64,000 bases of DNA from Polyporus tsugae (Eukaryota; Basidiomycota; Agaricomycetes; Polyporales; Polyporaceae): assembly GCA_024305745.1 (NCBI GenBank), contig JAHRBS010000013.1:1674001-1738000 (forward strand), in the 5' to 3' direction. A program made the position numbers and the translations under genes. This document shows, in pieces, positions 24,823 to 37,336 of this stretch. Below the pieces are notes generated by a model. The model had not been told where the DNA came from, searched no databases, and saw nothing but the letters and a program-made list of their open reading frames with translations. Position 1 is the first letter of the stretch. Each line of letters starts with the position of its first letter.

Positions 24823-26545
24823 ATGGAGCGGGCGGATGACTTGAAACGTCGACGCAAGGTCCTCATTCAGGGTGACTTCGTTCAGACACCCGCACTTGGC
24901 AAGCTCGAGATCTTCCCAAACTATCTCCTCCGTGAGATGATCGCCCATTTCTCTCCAAGTACCGTGCTTATGGAGATGCTTGTTGTCCATCCTTTGCGCA
25001 GGAACTAACAGGTCGGGAATCATCGACCACTTCGCTAACGCCACCCATCCCACGTCCCTGGCTATCCTCCGGACTCCACGCCAAAACCCGGAACTGCACA
25101 TGAATGGCTCCTTCATCCTGCCGACCTTCTGCGATCTCCATCTCCATGCCCCTCAGTTCCTCTACCAGGGCACTGGTCTCCACCTCCCATTGATGCAATG
25201 GTTGGACGAGTACGCCTTCAAGGCAGAAGAAAGACTGGACGCGGATCCCAAGCTCGCGGAACGGGTGTACGAGAAGCTCGCTCACAAGTTAATCGAGCAC
25301 GGTACCGGCGCCGTGTTGCTTTTCGGGACCATCAAGACGGAGACGAAGTGAGTGTCCCTCGCCGTATGATCCAAGTTCGTGACATACTAGCCTGATACCC
25401 ACCACGGGGCCCATTCTCAGCCTCATCCTGGCCCGCGCGATGCAACGTGCTGGGCTCCGGGCATTCGTGGGCAAGCTCTCTATGGATGTGTCCTCTCGCC
25501 CGTCATACAAAGAAGCATCCGCAGAGGCTGCTCTTGAGGCGGCGCAGGACTTCTGCCGCGGGTGTCGAGAGTGGGCCAGAGGGGTGGACGATCTATGCCT
25601 GGTCGAGCCGGTGCTCACCCCTCGCTTCGTCCCAACATGTTCCAACGAGCTCCTCTCGGGGCTGGGGAAGCTCGCCGAAGAGAACGGCATCCGGATACAA
25701 AGCCACATGGCCGAGTCGCACGACCAAGTCGAGTGGGTCCGCGCGGAACGCAAGGCAGAAGACATGGACGTCTTCGCACAGGTGATTGATCTATCCCTCC
25801 CGCTCGTTGCTCGGCTCGATTCAGACGCTAATAACCACAACAGCACAACCTCCTCACTCCCCGCACCGTCCAAGCACATTGCACCTTCCTCACCCCAGTT
25901 GACCTCTCGACACTTGCGAACACCGGAGCCGCAATCGCCCACTGCCCGCTCTCCAACGCCTACTTCTCCGCCGAGCCTTTGCGTCTCCGCGAGGCCCTCG
26001 ACGCGGGCGTGCCCGTCGGGCTGGGAACGGACATCGCGGGCGGGTACTCGATCGACATCATGAACGCCATGCGCCAGGCGGTCATCGTCTCGCGCATGCG
26101 CGAGGGCACACGGGTCATGGCTTCCAAAGCCGATCCGGCGAGCACTGGCAGCACAAGCGAGAATGACGATAGGCCGTTGTCGATCGATTGGAAGGAGGCA
26201 CTCTACCTCGCAACGACAGGCGGAGCGGCCGCGCTCGGCCTGCCCAAAGGAAGCGGGACGTTTGCGGTCGGCGTGCCCTTCGATGCGCAATGCAGTGAGT
26301 CCTTTGATGCCGTGCCAACTAAATGTGCAGTTGCCACATTAAATGACACCCTGACAGTTGAGCTGTACCGCGAAAGTAAGGAAGGGGTCGTAAGGTTGAT
26401 AACGTTCTTCGACGACCCTTGGCCTCAAGTACTAACGGAAGACCTGATCGAGAAGTGGTGGTGTTTGGGAGACTTCCGGAACCGTCGCGGGATGTGGGTC
26501 CAAGGACGGCGCGTCGAGATACCTCGTGAGGTGCAGACCATATGA
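24823..26545 (+). CDS. Guanine deaminase
   Basis: Exons 24823..24931, 25002..25347, 25421..25781, 25844..26294 and 26358..26545 give 448 residues, the usual family length. The enzyme hydrolyses guanine to xanthine and ammonia in purine catabolism, in the cytosol. The amidohydrolase zinc ligands are all present: HLH in LPTFCDLHLHAPQF, His in RIQSHMAESHDQ, His in AHCTFLTPVDL or IAHCPLSN, and the catalytic Asp in GLGTDIAGGYS. KLIEHGTGAVLLFGTI and YLATTGGAAALGL are further family blocks. The start at 24823 gives MERADDLKRRRKVLIQGDF, which leads straight into the typical N-terminal beta strands. A shorter in-frame start is not obvious. Confidence 0.95.
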
Positions 26546-26803
26546 GGGAGCGTAGGATCAGAAGTTGTGTCGGATCTGTACAGTACATGCATTTTTGCTC
26601 TACTCGAGACGAGAATGAGGGAGTTCCTGAACTTAACCGGCTAAACTACATCTACGTAAGTGTGCCACAGGCATGCTCCAGCTGCCCAAAGATGTCCGCT
26701 GTGTTGCAATGCATGTCACTACAACCCCATCTCCTTGCCGCCGTACATCAAGAAACTCCTGGTATATTGATCTGGGGGAAAAGGAGCATCTCCCGCGACG
26801 AGC

Positions 26804-27957
26804 TCAGCCCGCCATGTCCATCTTCTCCAACTCCTCCCACGACGGCAGTCCCACGACGCCCGGCAGCTCAGCCCATATCTTCTCCCGGAGGGCAACAACA
26901 TCGCGCTTGAACGCCCGCCGGCACTGCGCGCACACCTGCGGGTCGTCCGCGAGCTCGTCAATGGCCTGCACCATGTAGTGCAGCGGGCCGGTGCGGACGA
27001 CCCACGAGCGCGACAGGCGCGACCCGAGGCGGAGGAACGCCTTCTGGCACGCGCCCTTCGCGCCGACGCACGTCTCGCACGGCGTGCGCGCGCTACAGCT
27101 CTGGCGGATGAAGTCGAGCACGACGGCGATGCGGTGCTGGAACATGAGCGTGTAGTCGGTGAGGTCGCGCGCGGAGAGCTGGGCGGACGGGCGGGAGGGG
27201 TGCGCGACGAGGAGCTTCGGGTGGTCGCCGCGGAGGAGGTCAGGGAGGGTGTAGAGCGATAGGAAGTAGAGCGCGGAGGGGACGACGACGCTCACGTGGG
27301 TCTCGCGGGCGAGGTTGAGGACGTGGAGCGGGTGCACGTACGGGTAGGTGAGGTCGTTGACGAGCGGCGCCTTCACTGCGCGCTCGATGAACTGATCGTG
27401 CCCCTGGAGGGCGTGTGGCCAGGTCTCGAGGAGGTGCCGGATGGCCTGGCTGCGGAGGTGGGCGATGAAGTATTTGGTTGAGAGGCGGAGGATGCCTGCG
27501 AGATGGTAGAAGTCCTCGATGCCTCGACGTTGGAAGGTCCTGTGAGGATTCCGCGAAGGTCCCGTATCGATGGGGCGACAGACCGCGATGCATAGCGAAA
27601 GATTGAGGAAAGAGAAGCGGGACGTTGCCATGAGATCCAACGAAGGGGCGCGCACGACGGACCAAGTCAGACTCACGGTCCGTCGTACAGTGCGCGGATG
27701 AGCGCACTCAGCTCCGTCGGGCGATCGTGCATCCGTACGACTTGGCAGCCGTCTGCTACCTCAACGTCCGTCGCCGCAGGGGAAGGTATGTCGAACATTG
27801 ACTGGAACACTTCAGAATGTCGGGCGAGCACGCCTCTGTGCACCTTGAATGCAACAGTGGTATCCGAGTCGATGTCCTCGGTGAGGAGGATGATGTTGCC
27901 ATCTTCAAACCAAGGCTCTCCTCGCCGATCGGGCGGTATTGTGGCCCGTGGAATCAT
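26804..27957 (-). CDS. BTB/POZ-domain protein, agaricomycete-expanded family
   Basis: Exons 26804..27539 and 27677..27957 give 338 residues in frame. Residues about 15-90 form a BTB fold: EDGNIILLTED, FKVHRGVLARHSEVFQSMF, then GCQVVRMHDRPTELSALIRALYDG. The rest is helical (LAGILRLSTKYFIAHLR) with a Cys-rich segment near the end (CSARTPCETCVGAKGACQ, then CAQCRRAFKRD). This architecture is common in many copies in mushroom-forming fungi; a few members may serve as CUL3 adaptors or transcription cofactors, but function is unknown. An alternative upstream Met at 28008 is in frame. I prefer 27957 because it sits just before the conserved start of the domain. Divergent from MON1 with about 220 bp between starts. 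Confidence 0.82.
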
Positions 27958-28174
27958 AGACAGTCGCGGAAGCTGGCAGCGGTGGGATGTATCCCAGGAG
28001 GATCCCAAGGAAGGATGTGGTCGAGGTCAAGAACACGAAGTCCGTAAACGCCAGAAACAGTCTTGCTCTCTCTCTCTGCCACAGCCATCTGGAGCGTCCT
28101 TGGGTCATCCTCTTCCTCTCGCTCCCTCGGGGTTCTCTTTCTCGGAAATGAGATAGATCACAAGCCACGCTTCC

Positions 28175-30565
28175 ATGTCGTCCACACCGCGTACACCGCG
28201 CTCACGAGCACCGTCTCGTGTGCCATCCCGCTCTGGTACCCCCGTGCCCGGTCGGTCCCCATCGCGTTTAGCGTCACTTCCTGCCGTCCCTCCTATGCCC
28301 TCAGTATCGAATCTGAGAGTATATAGCTATGGCGCTTCAACCTCTGCGGCCGAGTCCCAGTCCGGGCCAACAGAACTCGGGGATACCAGCTCCGGTTCCT
28401 CCGTTGTGGAGGGAATCCTTGTCCAAGAACAAGACGCGGATATTGATATCATGGATGGGGAGCAAGGGAGTGCCGCTGGGCTGGTCGAATCCCCCGCTGG
28501 GAACGAGGAGTCGAAGAAGAATCTGCGGGAGCAATTGAGGAGGACGCTGAGCAAGAAGGAATCGTTCACGGGTAAGAGACAGGTCCTCACAGTCGACGTG
28601 GAAGTTGGTGCCTTATCCACTCTCAGATATCTCGGCCTTCAGGCGGCGATATAGCGAAACCTCATCGTCCATGCAGGAGGTCGTATTTACATCGGGTGAG
28701 TACATGGCCACTCAACTAGATGCATCTATGCTCACATGAAGTTGCGTTGAAGCGGAACACTATGTACCCCGGCAGTACTTTGTCTTGACAGATGCCGGGA
28801 AGCCCGTCTTTGTCAGGTAAACTCATCTCTTTTATCCCAAGGTAGGCTATTGAACTGTGATCCTACAACCTGCAGCGACCAAGATGCAAACTTGGACAGT
28901 GTTACCTCCGTGTTCGGCGTTATCCAGGCTCTCGTCTCTGTCTTCTTGGATGACGGAGACAAACTGCGGTCTATCAATGCGGGAAACACTCGCATTGTAT
29001 TCCTTCTGAGGCCACCACTGTACTACGTTTGCGTATCCTCGTGGGGAGAACCGGAATCAGTCGTCAGTGATTTAACACTCGATTTCCTATTAGATGCTGA
29101 TGTTTATGACGCAAGACTAGGTTCCATCTTGAATATCTGCACTTGCAAATTCTGAGCGTCTTCTCCGCGGAACAACTCCGACGAATGTTTGAGCAACGAC
29201 GGAATTTCGATCTGGGACGACTCCTAAGAGGTGCACTCACTTTCCTTCGTGCGCATACCGCCAGTTGACGCTTGTATTTCAGGCGCGGAGCCGCTCCTGT
29301 ACTCGCTGTTGTCTCGATTGGAGTGGGATTTGGCAATGGGGACGTCGTCGTTGCATTGTCTAAAGCTTGATCCATCACTACGGAAGTCTGTGGCCGACGT
29401 TCTCGTACCCACATCCAAAATCAAGGTGAGTTACATCTTCGCTCGGTAGATTTCTGCCGTCTCACACACTATAGGATATGCTCTACGTGATCTTGATTGC
29501 TCAAGGACGGGTGATCACTTTGGTCAGGCCTAGGAAACACTCCATCCATCCGTCTGGTAATGCAAATTACATAGTTCTTCTGCGACATCCACTGACCGAT
29601 TTACCAGATCTTCATATCCTCATCAACACCATCCACTCCCCATCTATCCTTAACAACTCGGCTACAGCGTCATACATCCCTGTTTGTCTTCCCAAGTTCA
29701 ATCCCTCCGCATTCGTCAACGCGTACGTGATGTTCCTTCCACGAAGTCAACCGCTGGACGCAGCCAGGAAGCCGACGCCGGAGGGCGATACCGAGAGCTT
29801 ACGGTCTGCCTCTGAGGAGCAGCAAGCGGACGATGCTGCAAGCTCGCATAGCTTGTCTTCGGGCTTCTCGACCAGTCGTCCTCCGGAAATAGCGTTGGTG
29901 GCTGTCAGTGGCAGCACGGATTTCGAGCTCGTTAGGGGATGGGCAGACAGTACGATCCAGGTGCATATCCATGGCATAATCCACAGAGGAGCTCCCCCTC
30001 ACGATTAATCGCAGAGATTTGCTAGCGAAGGGTTGTTGAAGACGCTCCACGACACCATCTCCCAAGGCTCGACGGAGTACTCCGTCTCGAACCTCAGTAT
30101 CCCGGGCCTGCGCCACTTCATCTACAAGTCACGGTCGCATGTACAAATCACGATGCCGCTTTTCGAAGACCCATACGACAGTCCTCACGAGAAGCGAAGG
30201 TATGGCTTCCCACATCTGCGACGTGGTCTTTCGCTGATGCACTTGTGGCCAGGCTCATTACACTATACCAGACTCTGTACGATGCGATACACGCCAAGTC
30301 CGGACAAGAGTCCACGCTTAAACTACAGTATATCAAGACCAGCCAGGAAGCTGTAATGGGATGGGTACGATATCACATCCTCTCTACAAATAAAATCCCC
30401 CATTTGACACGCATTTGTTGCCAGATCACGCAGCCATTCGAGCTGTATCTCGCCCTTTCTCCCCGACTTCCGAAGAGTGCTGCCGTTGGGGCCGCGAACG
30501 CCATCGCACGTTGGGTGCAGAAGGAAGATAAACAGCTCTTCCTGAGAGACGCGCCTGTATTTTAG
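28175..30565 (+). CDS. MON1: Vacuolar fusion protein MON1
   Basis: With its partner CCZ1, MON1 forms the guanine-nucleotide exchange factor for the Rab7 GTPase Ypt7 on late endosomes and autophagosomes. A disordered Ser/Pro-rich N-terminus of about 150 residues (SSTPRTPRSRAPSRVPSRSG) precedes longin-type domains. Family blocks in order are ISAFRRRYS, QYFVLTDAGKPVFV, SVFGVIQALVSVFLDDGDKL, FLLRPPLYYVCVSSWGE, LHLEYLHLQILSVFSAEQLR, FDLGRLLRGAEPLLYSLL, DMLYVILIAQGRVITLVRPR, DLHILINTIHSP, ESWIPVCLP-like ASYIPVCLPKFNPS, FIYKSRSHVQITMP and a final ITQPFELYLALSPRLPKSAA. About nine introns interrupt it. Length after splicing is about 640 residues, normal for MON1. Confidence 0.93.
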
Positions 30566-30745
30566 GATACACTCTAATAGTGCTGGACGGGGAGATATCC
30601 TAGGCTGTAGAATTTATCGATGTTAGTATGATGCTCACTGAGGGTGCATGATGACATATTAGTGCAACGTGATGGTCGTCCATTGATGGTGGAAAGCAGA
30701 GGTACAATGTTCAGAAATACACTATATGCTACACAGCACGATCTT

Positions 30746-33700
30746 CTAGTCTTGTGATACATCCATGTGAACCACCTCCGGCGGCCGGTCGAGCGCAGTG
30801 TCCTTGTTGCGTCTTTCAGCAAGGAATGCGTCTATACGCTGCTTAAGCTCCAGATCTGCAATTCAGTAAATGGTCAGCCACAACCATAGCTGGATCTTGC
30901 AAATATAGGAGACGCACTGGGAGTAACCTCCTCGAAGGTCAGCGGCACACGATTGAACGGGTCTTTGGAGTCGGACAGGAGGTGAGACTTGATAGTGGAC
31001 CTGTCGACAACAGCCTTGGAGGAGGGGAGAGTGACGGGGTCGCGCATGAGAGTGTACATCAGGGGATCTGTGACCCAAAAGAATGGTGAGCCCAGGCGAC
31101 CAGACGATGCAGCGCATACACTCACCGAGGAACTCGTCCGGGATCTCGCCCAGGTCCTCCTCCGCCTCCAAGGTCGCCTTAGTCTCCTCGACCTTGACCA
31201 CGAACAGCATAAGCTTCTCGATCTCGTCAGGAGACTTGAGCGACGTCCGCTTCAGGACGTCGGCGGCCTGCTCGAATAGCTCCTTCTTGTAGCTCCGCCC
31301 ATCCGCCGCGACGGCCCGTGCGAACTCGTCCTGGTCGCTCAGGTTGAGGTACACCTGGATGATGTCGCTGAGGAGCGTCTTCGGGTTGAACTTGTACTTC
31401 TCCGGGTTCTTCACGATGAGCCCCCGTGAGCGCGTCACGAGCGTCTCCAAGTTGTAGTCCAGCATAGCCGCGAGCCTATCGACGATCTCGGGGACCATGA
31501 ACGGCGCCTTGGTCTCCCCAGTGAAGATCTTGAGCAGGTCGACGGTAGAATTGCCGAGCTGGACGTAACCGCTTGCGTGCCGCTCGAGCTGACGGAGGGC
31601 GTTCTCTCGCTCGCGACGGTATTGAGCAGGCTTTGCCTCAAACGCTTCACGATCCTTCATCTCCATCTGGATATCGTGGATCTTGGCGAGTTCGCTGAGC
31701 GACTCGTCTAGGAGGTACGTAACGTCGTTGATCATGAGGTTCACGAAGCGGACGAATTTCTCGTGGTTGTGACTAGAAAAAGTGGTCATGAGCACCCTAG
31801 CTGATGAGGAAGAAGGGGGCAGCCAATACACTCACATTGACTCATTCTTCAACGCTTCGCGATGTGCCCGATTGTTCCAGATTACCTTGAAGATGTAGGC
31901 GATGTTCCTCCGAGCGTCTGTTCAAGTCAGTCAGCCTGCACCCGCGCCAGTATGCCGTGATCAAGCATCAACGTACTGAATTTATCATAGAATTGGGAGC
32001 TAGCCCCTGTCTGTTCGACCTCTGTTGTACGCATCAGACAAGTCGTCAGGGCATAGGCGGACGCCTCCTACCGATGTAGAAGTGCATGAGAGCAGGCATC
32101 AAGTGCTGCAAAGCGACAGGATGCGTGTTAAGGAGGGTCGTGAGGACACTGCGCTGCTCGCCCCAGTTCCAGCAGCCGAGGAACAAAACCTCGACGATCT
32201 TCGCCTTGAGGAAGGGGTTCTTAATGTACCATGTTGACGTCAAGAAGACAAGACACCAAATGAGCATCTCGTTCCTTCCGGACAGCTCGAGGCTCTTCGG
32301 GCTTTGCCTGATGACATTCACGGTCGGTTCAGTACCAGATATATGGTTGGTGGCCATGTAGACATACCGAATGACGAAGAGATGGTATTCAATCACATCC
32401 TCGACTAGATACTCGGGCAAAACTCGCCACGACATGGGAACGTCCTTGGAGAGAGGCAATCTTGTTACCATGCCAAAGGTTAGCACCAGTATCGTCAGAA
32501 CAAGGAGACGACAGACTCGATTAGAGGGTTGGGGTGCTTCTTCCGCGGGTCTACCTGCCGGATCAGCCATGTCGAGACGGTGTTGGCAAAGCTAATCGAG
32601 CGGAATACGAGCTCCGGATCTGCGAGCTGTGTCTCGTATGTCAATTGGGCCGCATATAGCTTGTCTTGTTCGGCCTACATTGAAGTCAGGAAGTCAGCCA
32701 CGACGGTAACCTGATGTATGCGAGCAAACCGACCTTCCCGGCATTGATCGCGGCCTCTGTGCGAGCTTGGAACGGAGTCTAGCCGCCATGACATTTCAGT
32801 GCCCCCACCATATGTGCGCACACATCGATGAAACGCACCCCTCTCCACGATTGATCACTCTGTAGGACGTCGAGATGTCTGCGGATGTCGTCGTACTGCC
32901 TGCCTAAATCCTCGACGTTGTTCACTAGCTTCATCTGACCGATGTGGTTCACAGCAAGTGCCAAGTAGAAGATGTCCGAGATGAAGTTTGGTGGCGCTGT
33001 ATATGAGAAAATAATCAGCGAACGCTCTTTCACATAAATATCGAATGCGCCTTACCAGGAGCTAATTCGTTCTGCTTCCTCCACTCTTCCGCTTCGTCAT
33101 TCGTGGCATTAATGCGTGTCTCGTCGGTAAGGTCAACGCGAGAGGAGTGCGCGTAGTACGCAGGATCGATTCGGTCCATCTAAACCATGCTTGGTTATCT
33201 TCGACCCCAAATCGTACAAGCCGTGTATACCTTGCTATACTGCGCGTCCATGAATGGCTCACAAAATTGCAAGATAATGATCTGTAAGTTCATGATGAAG
33301 GTATCAGATGAGACCGTCAGCATGTCGACCTGCATGCCGGCGCGTTTGCGGTTGAGATTGATGGCGCGGGCGAAGTACTGAAGGACTGCTTCCCGTGCGT
33401 CCGCGGATGCGCGCACCAGGGTGTTGAACACTTGGAAGAGAGAGCCCTAACAAAGTGATGTCAACGTTTTGGCCGGGTGGGATGATTAACTGGTACTAGC
33501 CTGCAAGGTCTTGAGAGTTCCCCGTAGACTAGCTATGGCAGAGCTGATCTCGCCTTGTGGACGCGTCTCGTGGTTCATGAAGTAGGATCCTGAGATCGAA
33601 GGCTACATATGGACGTGAGTGAGCCATCTGCGGTGGTCATTCGAAAGAAAAAATGATCACCCAGTCTCGGTGGAACACGCCCAGCCTTAGGAGCGGACCC

Positions 33701-35055
33701 AACAGGCTCCGCGTCTCGAACTCGTGCGCGGACAAAGTCTCCGGATTCCACTCCGGGAGGCGAGTAATCATCGCAGCGATGGGCTTGACGCTGACAAGCG
33801 CCTCCAAGCCGCTAATGACACCGCGCCACCCGTCTCCGCTGGCGAAGCCGACGGCCAAAGACTGGTGGGAGCAGAGCCGGGTGACCACAGGGCCGAGGAC
33901 TCCGTCAATCTCGTTGTCGGGCTCAAACCGGCGGACGAGATCCTGGAGGAACGTCTCGATTTCCGACGAATCAAGTAGGGCACCAGATGAGTTCGCAGTG
34001 AGGTAAGGGCCCGAGAGTGCCGAGAGCGACATGAAAGACGGAACGAGCTCGGCTGCGCCGAATTCTTTGCCGGGGACGCTTGGCTGAGGGAACATTTCTG
34101 GATCTTGGAGAGTCAGGCCGATATAGCTGATTACGAGGTCGCGGAGCTTGTCGAGAACATCGAGTGCTTTCTGTTGCTCTAATGGTACATAGTTCTGCGA
34201 TTGTGTTGCCATCAATACCGCGCAGAAGAGAACTGCGGTATGCACTGACCATCTTCAGCAGGGCATTCCTAGCGGCGTTCAGTCGTTTCCAGCATCCGAT
34301 CAAGTACTCTAGCACCGTTTGCTGTGATGGGAGAGACGCAAGCACGGGGAGGAATTCGAGGTCGTCTCTGCTCCTCCATGAGAGGGTGCATCCGAGAACA
34401 AGAAAGTGAACTTACGACATCGTCTGTGGGTCCAGCTCCAGTCGGCCAATCAATGCACGGTCTGCCACTCCGGCGTTCAGTTGCGGAGAGAGACCTGAAA
34501 ATGTTCAGCACACAATCGCACTTGTCAGACGCAGTAGACCGACATACCATCACCCTGCAATTCCTCCGCCAGATCCTTCAGCCACACGACCTCATACGAT
34601 GACCTCTCTGCAACTTCTTTCTACAACAAACCGTCGGACGCGCTAAATGCATCGAAACTGGAACAGACGCACCTTCAAAGTCACGTTGAACACCCTCGAG
34701 ATGGACTCGTCCTCCCAGGTGGGCAGATCAAGATGCACCGGGGTGGCGACCGCTGGAGCCTTCTTCTTGACCTGCACGGGCGGCGGGGCAACGACTGCCT
34801 GTACCACGGGCCTCTTCTCCACAGCTTGGGGCGGGGTAGCCTTTTGCACCTGCTTCGATGGGATAGGCGTCGATGGACGAAGGGGAGACGTGGAAGTGGA
34901 GGCGGTCGGCGGGCTTGAGGCAAATGGTCCTGGCCCTCCCAGCTTAGCTAACCGCTTCAAGCGGATCTGTATCCCGCTCGTCAGCGCATTTGATAGTAAA
35001 ATTCCAAGGATGTGAAACATACTCTCTCTGCGTCGTCCTGAGGGTTTGATGCCAT
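30746..35055 (-). CDS. UFD2: Ubiquitin conjugation factor E4 (UFD2), U-box ligase
   Basis: UFD2 extends ubiquitin chains on substrates handed over by Cdc48 in the UFD and ERAD pathways. The N-terminus [11 protein letters not shown] and [15 protein letters not shown] is the usual UFD2 opening, followed by a Pro/Thr-rich linker and [15 protein letters not shown]. The long central helical core covers about 31.4-34.4 kb (for example [47 protein letters not shown]). The C-terminal U-box is seen in [20 protein letters not shown] with [12 protein letters not shown] and [13 protein letters not shown], then [13 protein letters not shown] and a short acidic tail. About 1,050-1,100 residues are expected. 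Start 35055 is 198 bp from the divergent bL35m start. Confidence 0.95.
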
Positions 35056-35252
35056 GGTGGTGTTGGAGGTGGGGGGAGCAAACGAGATCGGCGCGCGTCC
35101 TCGGATTGCTTCGAAGCGCCCGTAGTGCAGTGGCTCTCGCGACCGCCTGGGTCCTTGACACGAAACCGTCTCAGTGGTCGTGCTCTGTTCGGTGTCCTTG
35201 GGCCTCATTGTTCACCCTCTCTGGCGCGACATTCTCCTTCGCGTTCGCTATC

Positions 35253-35580
35253 ATGTTCTTGTTTACGCGCGTCCTAGGGACGGCACGGCTCTTCTCCACG
35301 TCGGCGACCGCGCAATTCCCGAAGTTGAAGTCGCATTCAGGAGCCAAAAAGAGGTGGAGATCAATCGCATCGGGCATCTTCAAGCGGGTATGCATTCTGG
35401 TACACATGATCAACCTGGGAGTGTTCTAACACGTTATGTATTGTGTAGGGGAGAGCAGGTCATAAACACTTGAACGTAAACAAGAGTCCGTCACGGAAGA
35501 ACGCGTTAGGGCAAACAGCCTACTCGAATGTCTCACAAACGTCACGACTGAAGAAGCTGCTCCCTTACGGTTCACCATGA
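35253..35580 (+). CDS. Mitochondrial ribosomal protein bL35
   Basis: Exons 35253..35387 and 35449..35580 give 88 residues. The first about 22 (MFLFTRVLGTARLFSTSATA) form a mitochondrial targeting peptide rich in Arg, Ser and Thr. The mature part has the bacterial L35 signature: KLKSHSGAKKRWRS, FKRGRAGHKHLNVNKSPSRK and a short C-terminal SRLKKLLPYGSP. The protein belongs to the large subunit of the mitochondrial ribosome. It shares a 198-bp divergent promoter with UFD2, so the two may be co-expressed (inference). Confidence 0.95.
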
Positions 35581-35743
35581 TGCGTTGAGCTCGGCGGACC
35601 ATGATTCACATAGACAGGGATTGTGGTGCGTAGTGCCGCATTCTGATATACCTCTTCGCTAAAGCCTTCCCAGTCCACAATATATTGTATCATACTACAC
35701 GCTTGTCGTCTAATGCATGTTGGATTCTGAAACCCCCAGCCCA

Positions 35744-36985
35744 CTAGTTCATTTCTACGTCTGCCTCATCTAGCGCATTGCTCGCCGCACGACCTTCCTC
35801 CAGTTTCGCTCCACCGAAGAACGCGCGAATATCTTGCTGCTTGAGGTCGTGAGCCGCACTGCCTATGCCACCTTTCTGGCGTACCTAGGTCCCCGTGCAC
35901 CGTTAACCCGACGACTCTACACACGACTGCAGCGACTTACCACACCGGCGAGGTGCTGACGGCTATTCACATCGGTGACCTTGATGTGAAGCTTCGGAGG
36001 GTCATTGTCCGGGAAATCCAACGGTTGCCCCTCCCTGGCCCCCTACGAACCACGCTTCAGTCTTCCACCTCAAGCCCAAAGCAGAAGGAGAGTTACCTGG
36101 ATCTGGACAGTCAACCTTGTCCACGCCGTGTTATACAATCCTTTGTACTTGTCCCCAGGGTGGTGTCCCCTTTCGTCTTTGACGAGCAGGGCTGGGATGA
36201 GCTCGCTGATACACAGGCCATGACTCGCAAGAGCAATATTGACTCCTACTTTCCCGTCTCGTGCAGCTTGCCAGATGTGGGGCATCACCAGCTCGTCAAT
36301 CGCCTTCGACGCGCGGGCATACAGGTCGTCCAGGCTCTCGCCTCCCGGGAACTTCTGCGAGCGTCCATGAAGTACTGGCCAGATACCCTTTGCGAAGTTT
36401 TCCTCCAAGGACGAACCAGCGGTTTGGTTCCAGGACCACGGCTCTCCCTCGGCGTCACCGAAGTGTTGCTCTCGCAGGAGAGGAGACTCGGTGACCGGAG
36501 GTTTGGGGTCGGGCTGGGCGTCGCGGACGGCTTGTCCCGTCCAGAGGGCGCGCTTGAGGGGAGAAGTGTAGATGGCGGCGAAGCGGGTGTTGGATAAGGA
36601 TTTGCCCAACGCTCTGGCTTGCTGCAGACATTAGGTTGTTATCCAATCTGTCTTTGCTTCTCGAGATATTGCCTACTCACGTTCATACCTCGAGACCGAT
36701 CGGTGAGTGCCTTGTATACTCAGGCAGTTTGGACGCTTACCGTGGTTGCTCAAAGGCGCATCTTTCCACCCTGCCCAAACATCAAGCTATAAGTTGGACA
36801 TAGACGGCGACAATTTCAGCCCACTTTGGTGCTCAGAAATGAGAGTGCCAAGTACAGTACCAGGTTATCTGTAGATTCTCCGTGTCTAATCTATGTTTCG
36901 GCTGTAAGTCTTTCATCGCACTTCAAGATTTCAGTTTTCCACTCACAAAGGTGACAATAACTGTGGGCGTGGACTCGGACGACAT
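35744..36985 (-). CDS. Histidine phosphatase (phosphoglycerate mutase type) with C-terminal extension
   Basis: Exons 35744..35884, 35941..36042, 36097..36621, 36681..36688, 36741..36786, 36861..36890 and 36947..36985 give 296 residues. The histidine-phosphatase core is complete: IRHGESTDNL with the phosphorylated His, VWAGWKDAPLSNHG, TSPLKRALWTGQ with the phosphate-binding Arg, LREQHFGDAEGEPWSW with the acid, and ASHGLCISELIPALL with the second His. The 8-nt exon at 36681-36688 completes NHGMN before QARALG. Ser/Thr-rich N-terminal residues are few, so it is probably cytosolic. A C-terminal extension of about 80 residues (LDFPDNDPPKLHIKVTDVN, then QQDIRAFFGGAKLEEG) is beyond the usual fold and is typical of a fungal subgroup of unknown substrate. 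Yeast Tfc7-like and YOR283W-like proteins are relatives. Confidence 0.9.
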
Positions 36986-37336
36986 GGCAAAGAGCATCCA
37001 CACGATCTATGATAATACATGCAGCATGGTGAACCGCCTGGCACTGCAGCCGAACGACCCGAGTCAACGTGTGTTTGCCGCCATTGGCGTCTAGTGATGA
37101 CTAAGCGCCGGGGGGGGGGGGCACGGGAAGGTTCGCTCCTGTTCGCTCTCTCTCCTCAGCCTCTTGACAACACCCAAGCAGGCGAGCTTGCGCGTCGTCT
37201 TCCTCGTTGGTGGACGCGCGTCCTCCGACGTTTCCTCATATAAGTAAGCTTCGTTCTGGACTGCTGCTTTCCACCGTCTTTCTCGTACCACATACTACCC
37301 CGCAACCACACCAAACTCCTGGATACCTCCTCAGTC

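Noticed and set aside
36882..37094. Short plus-strand ORF near the PGM-type gene start
   Set aside because: It overlaps exons 1 and 2 of the minus-strand phosphatase and has no domain features.
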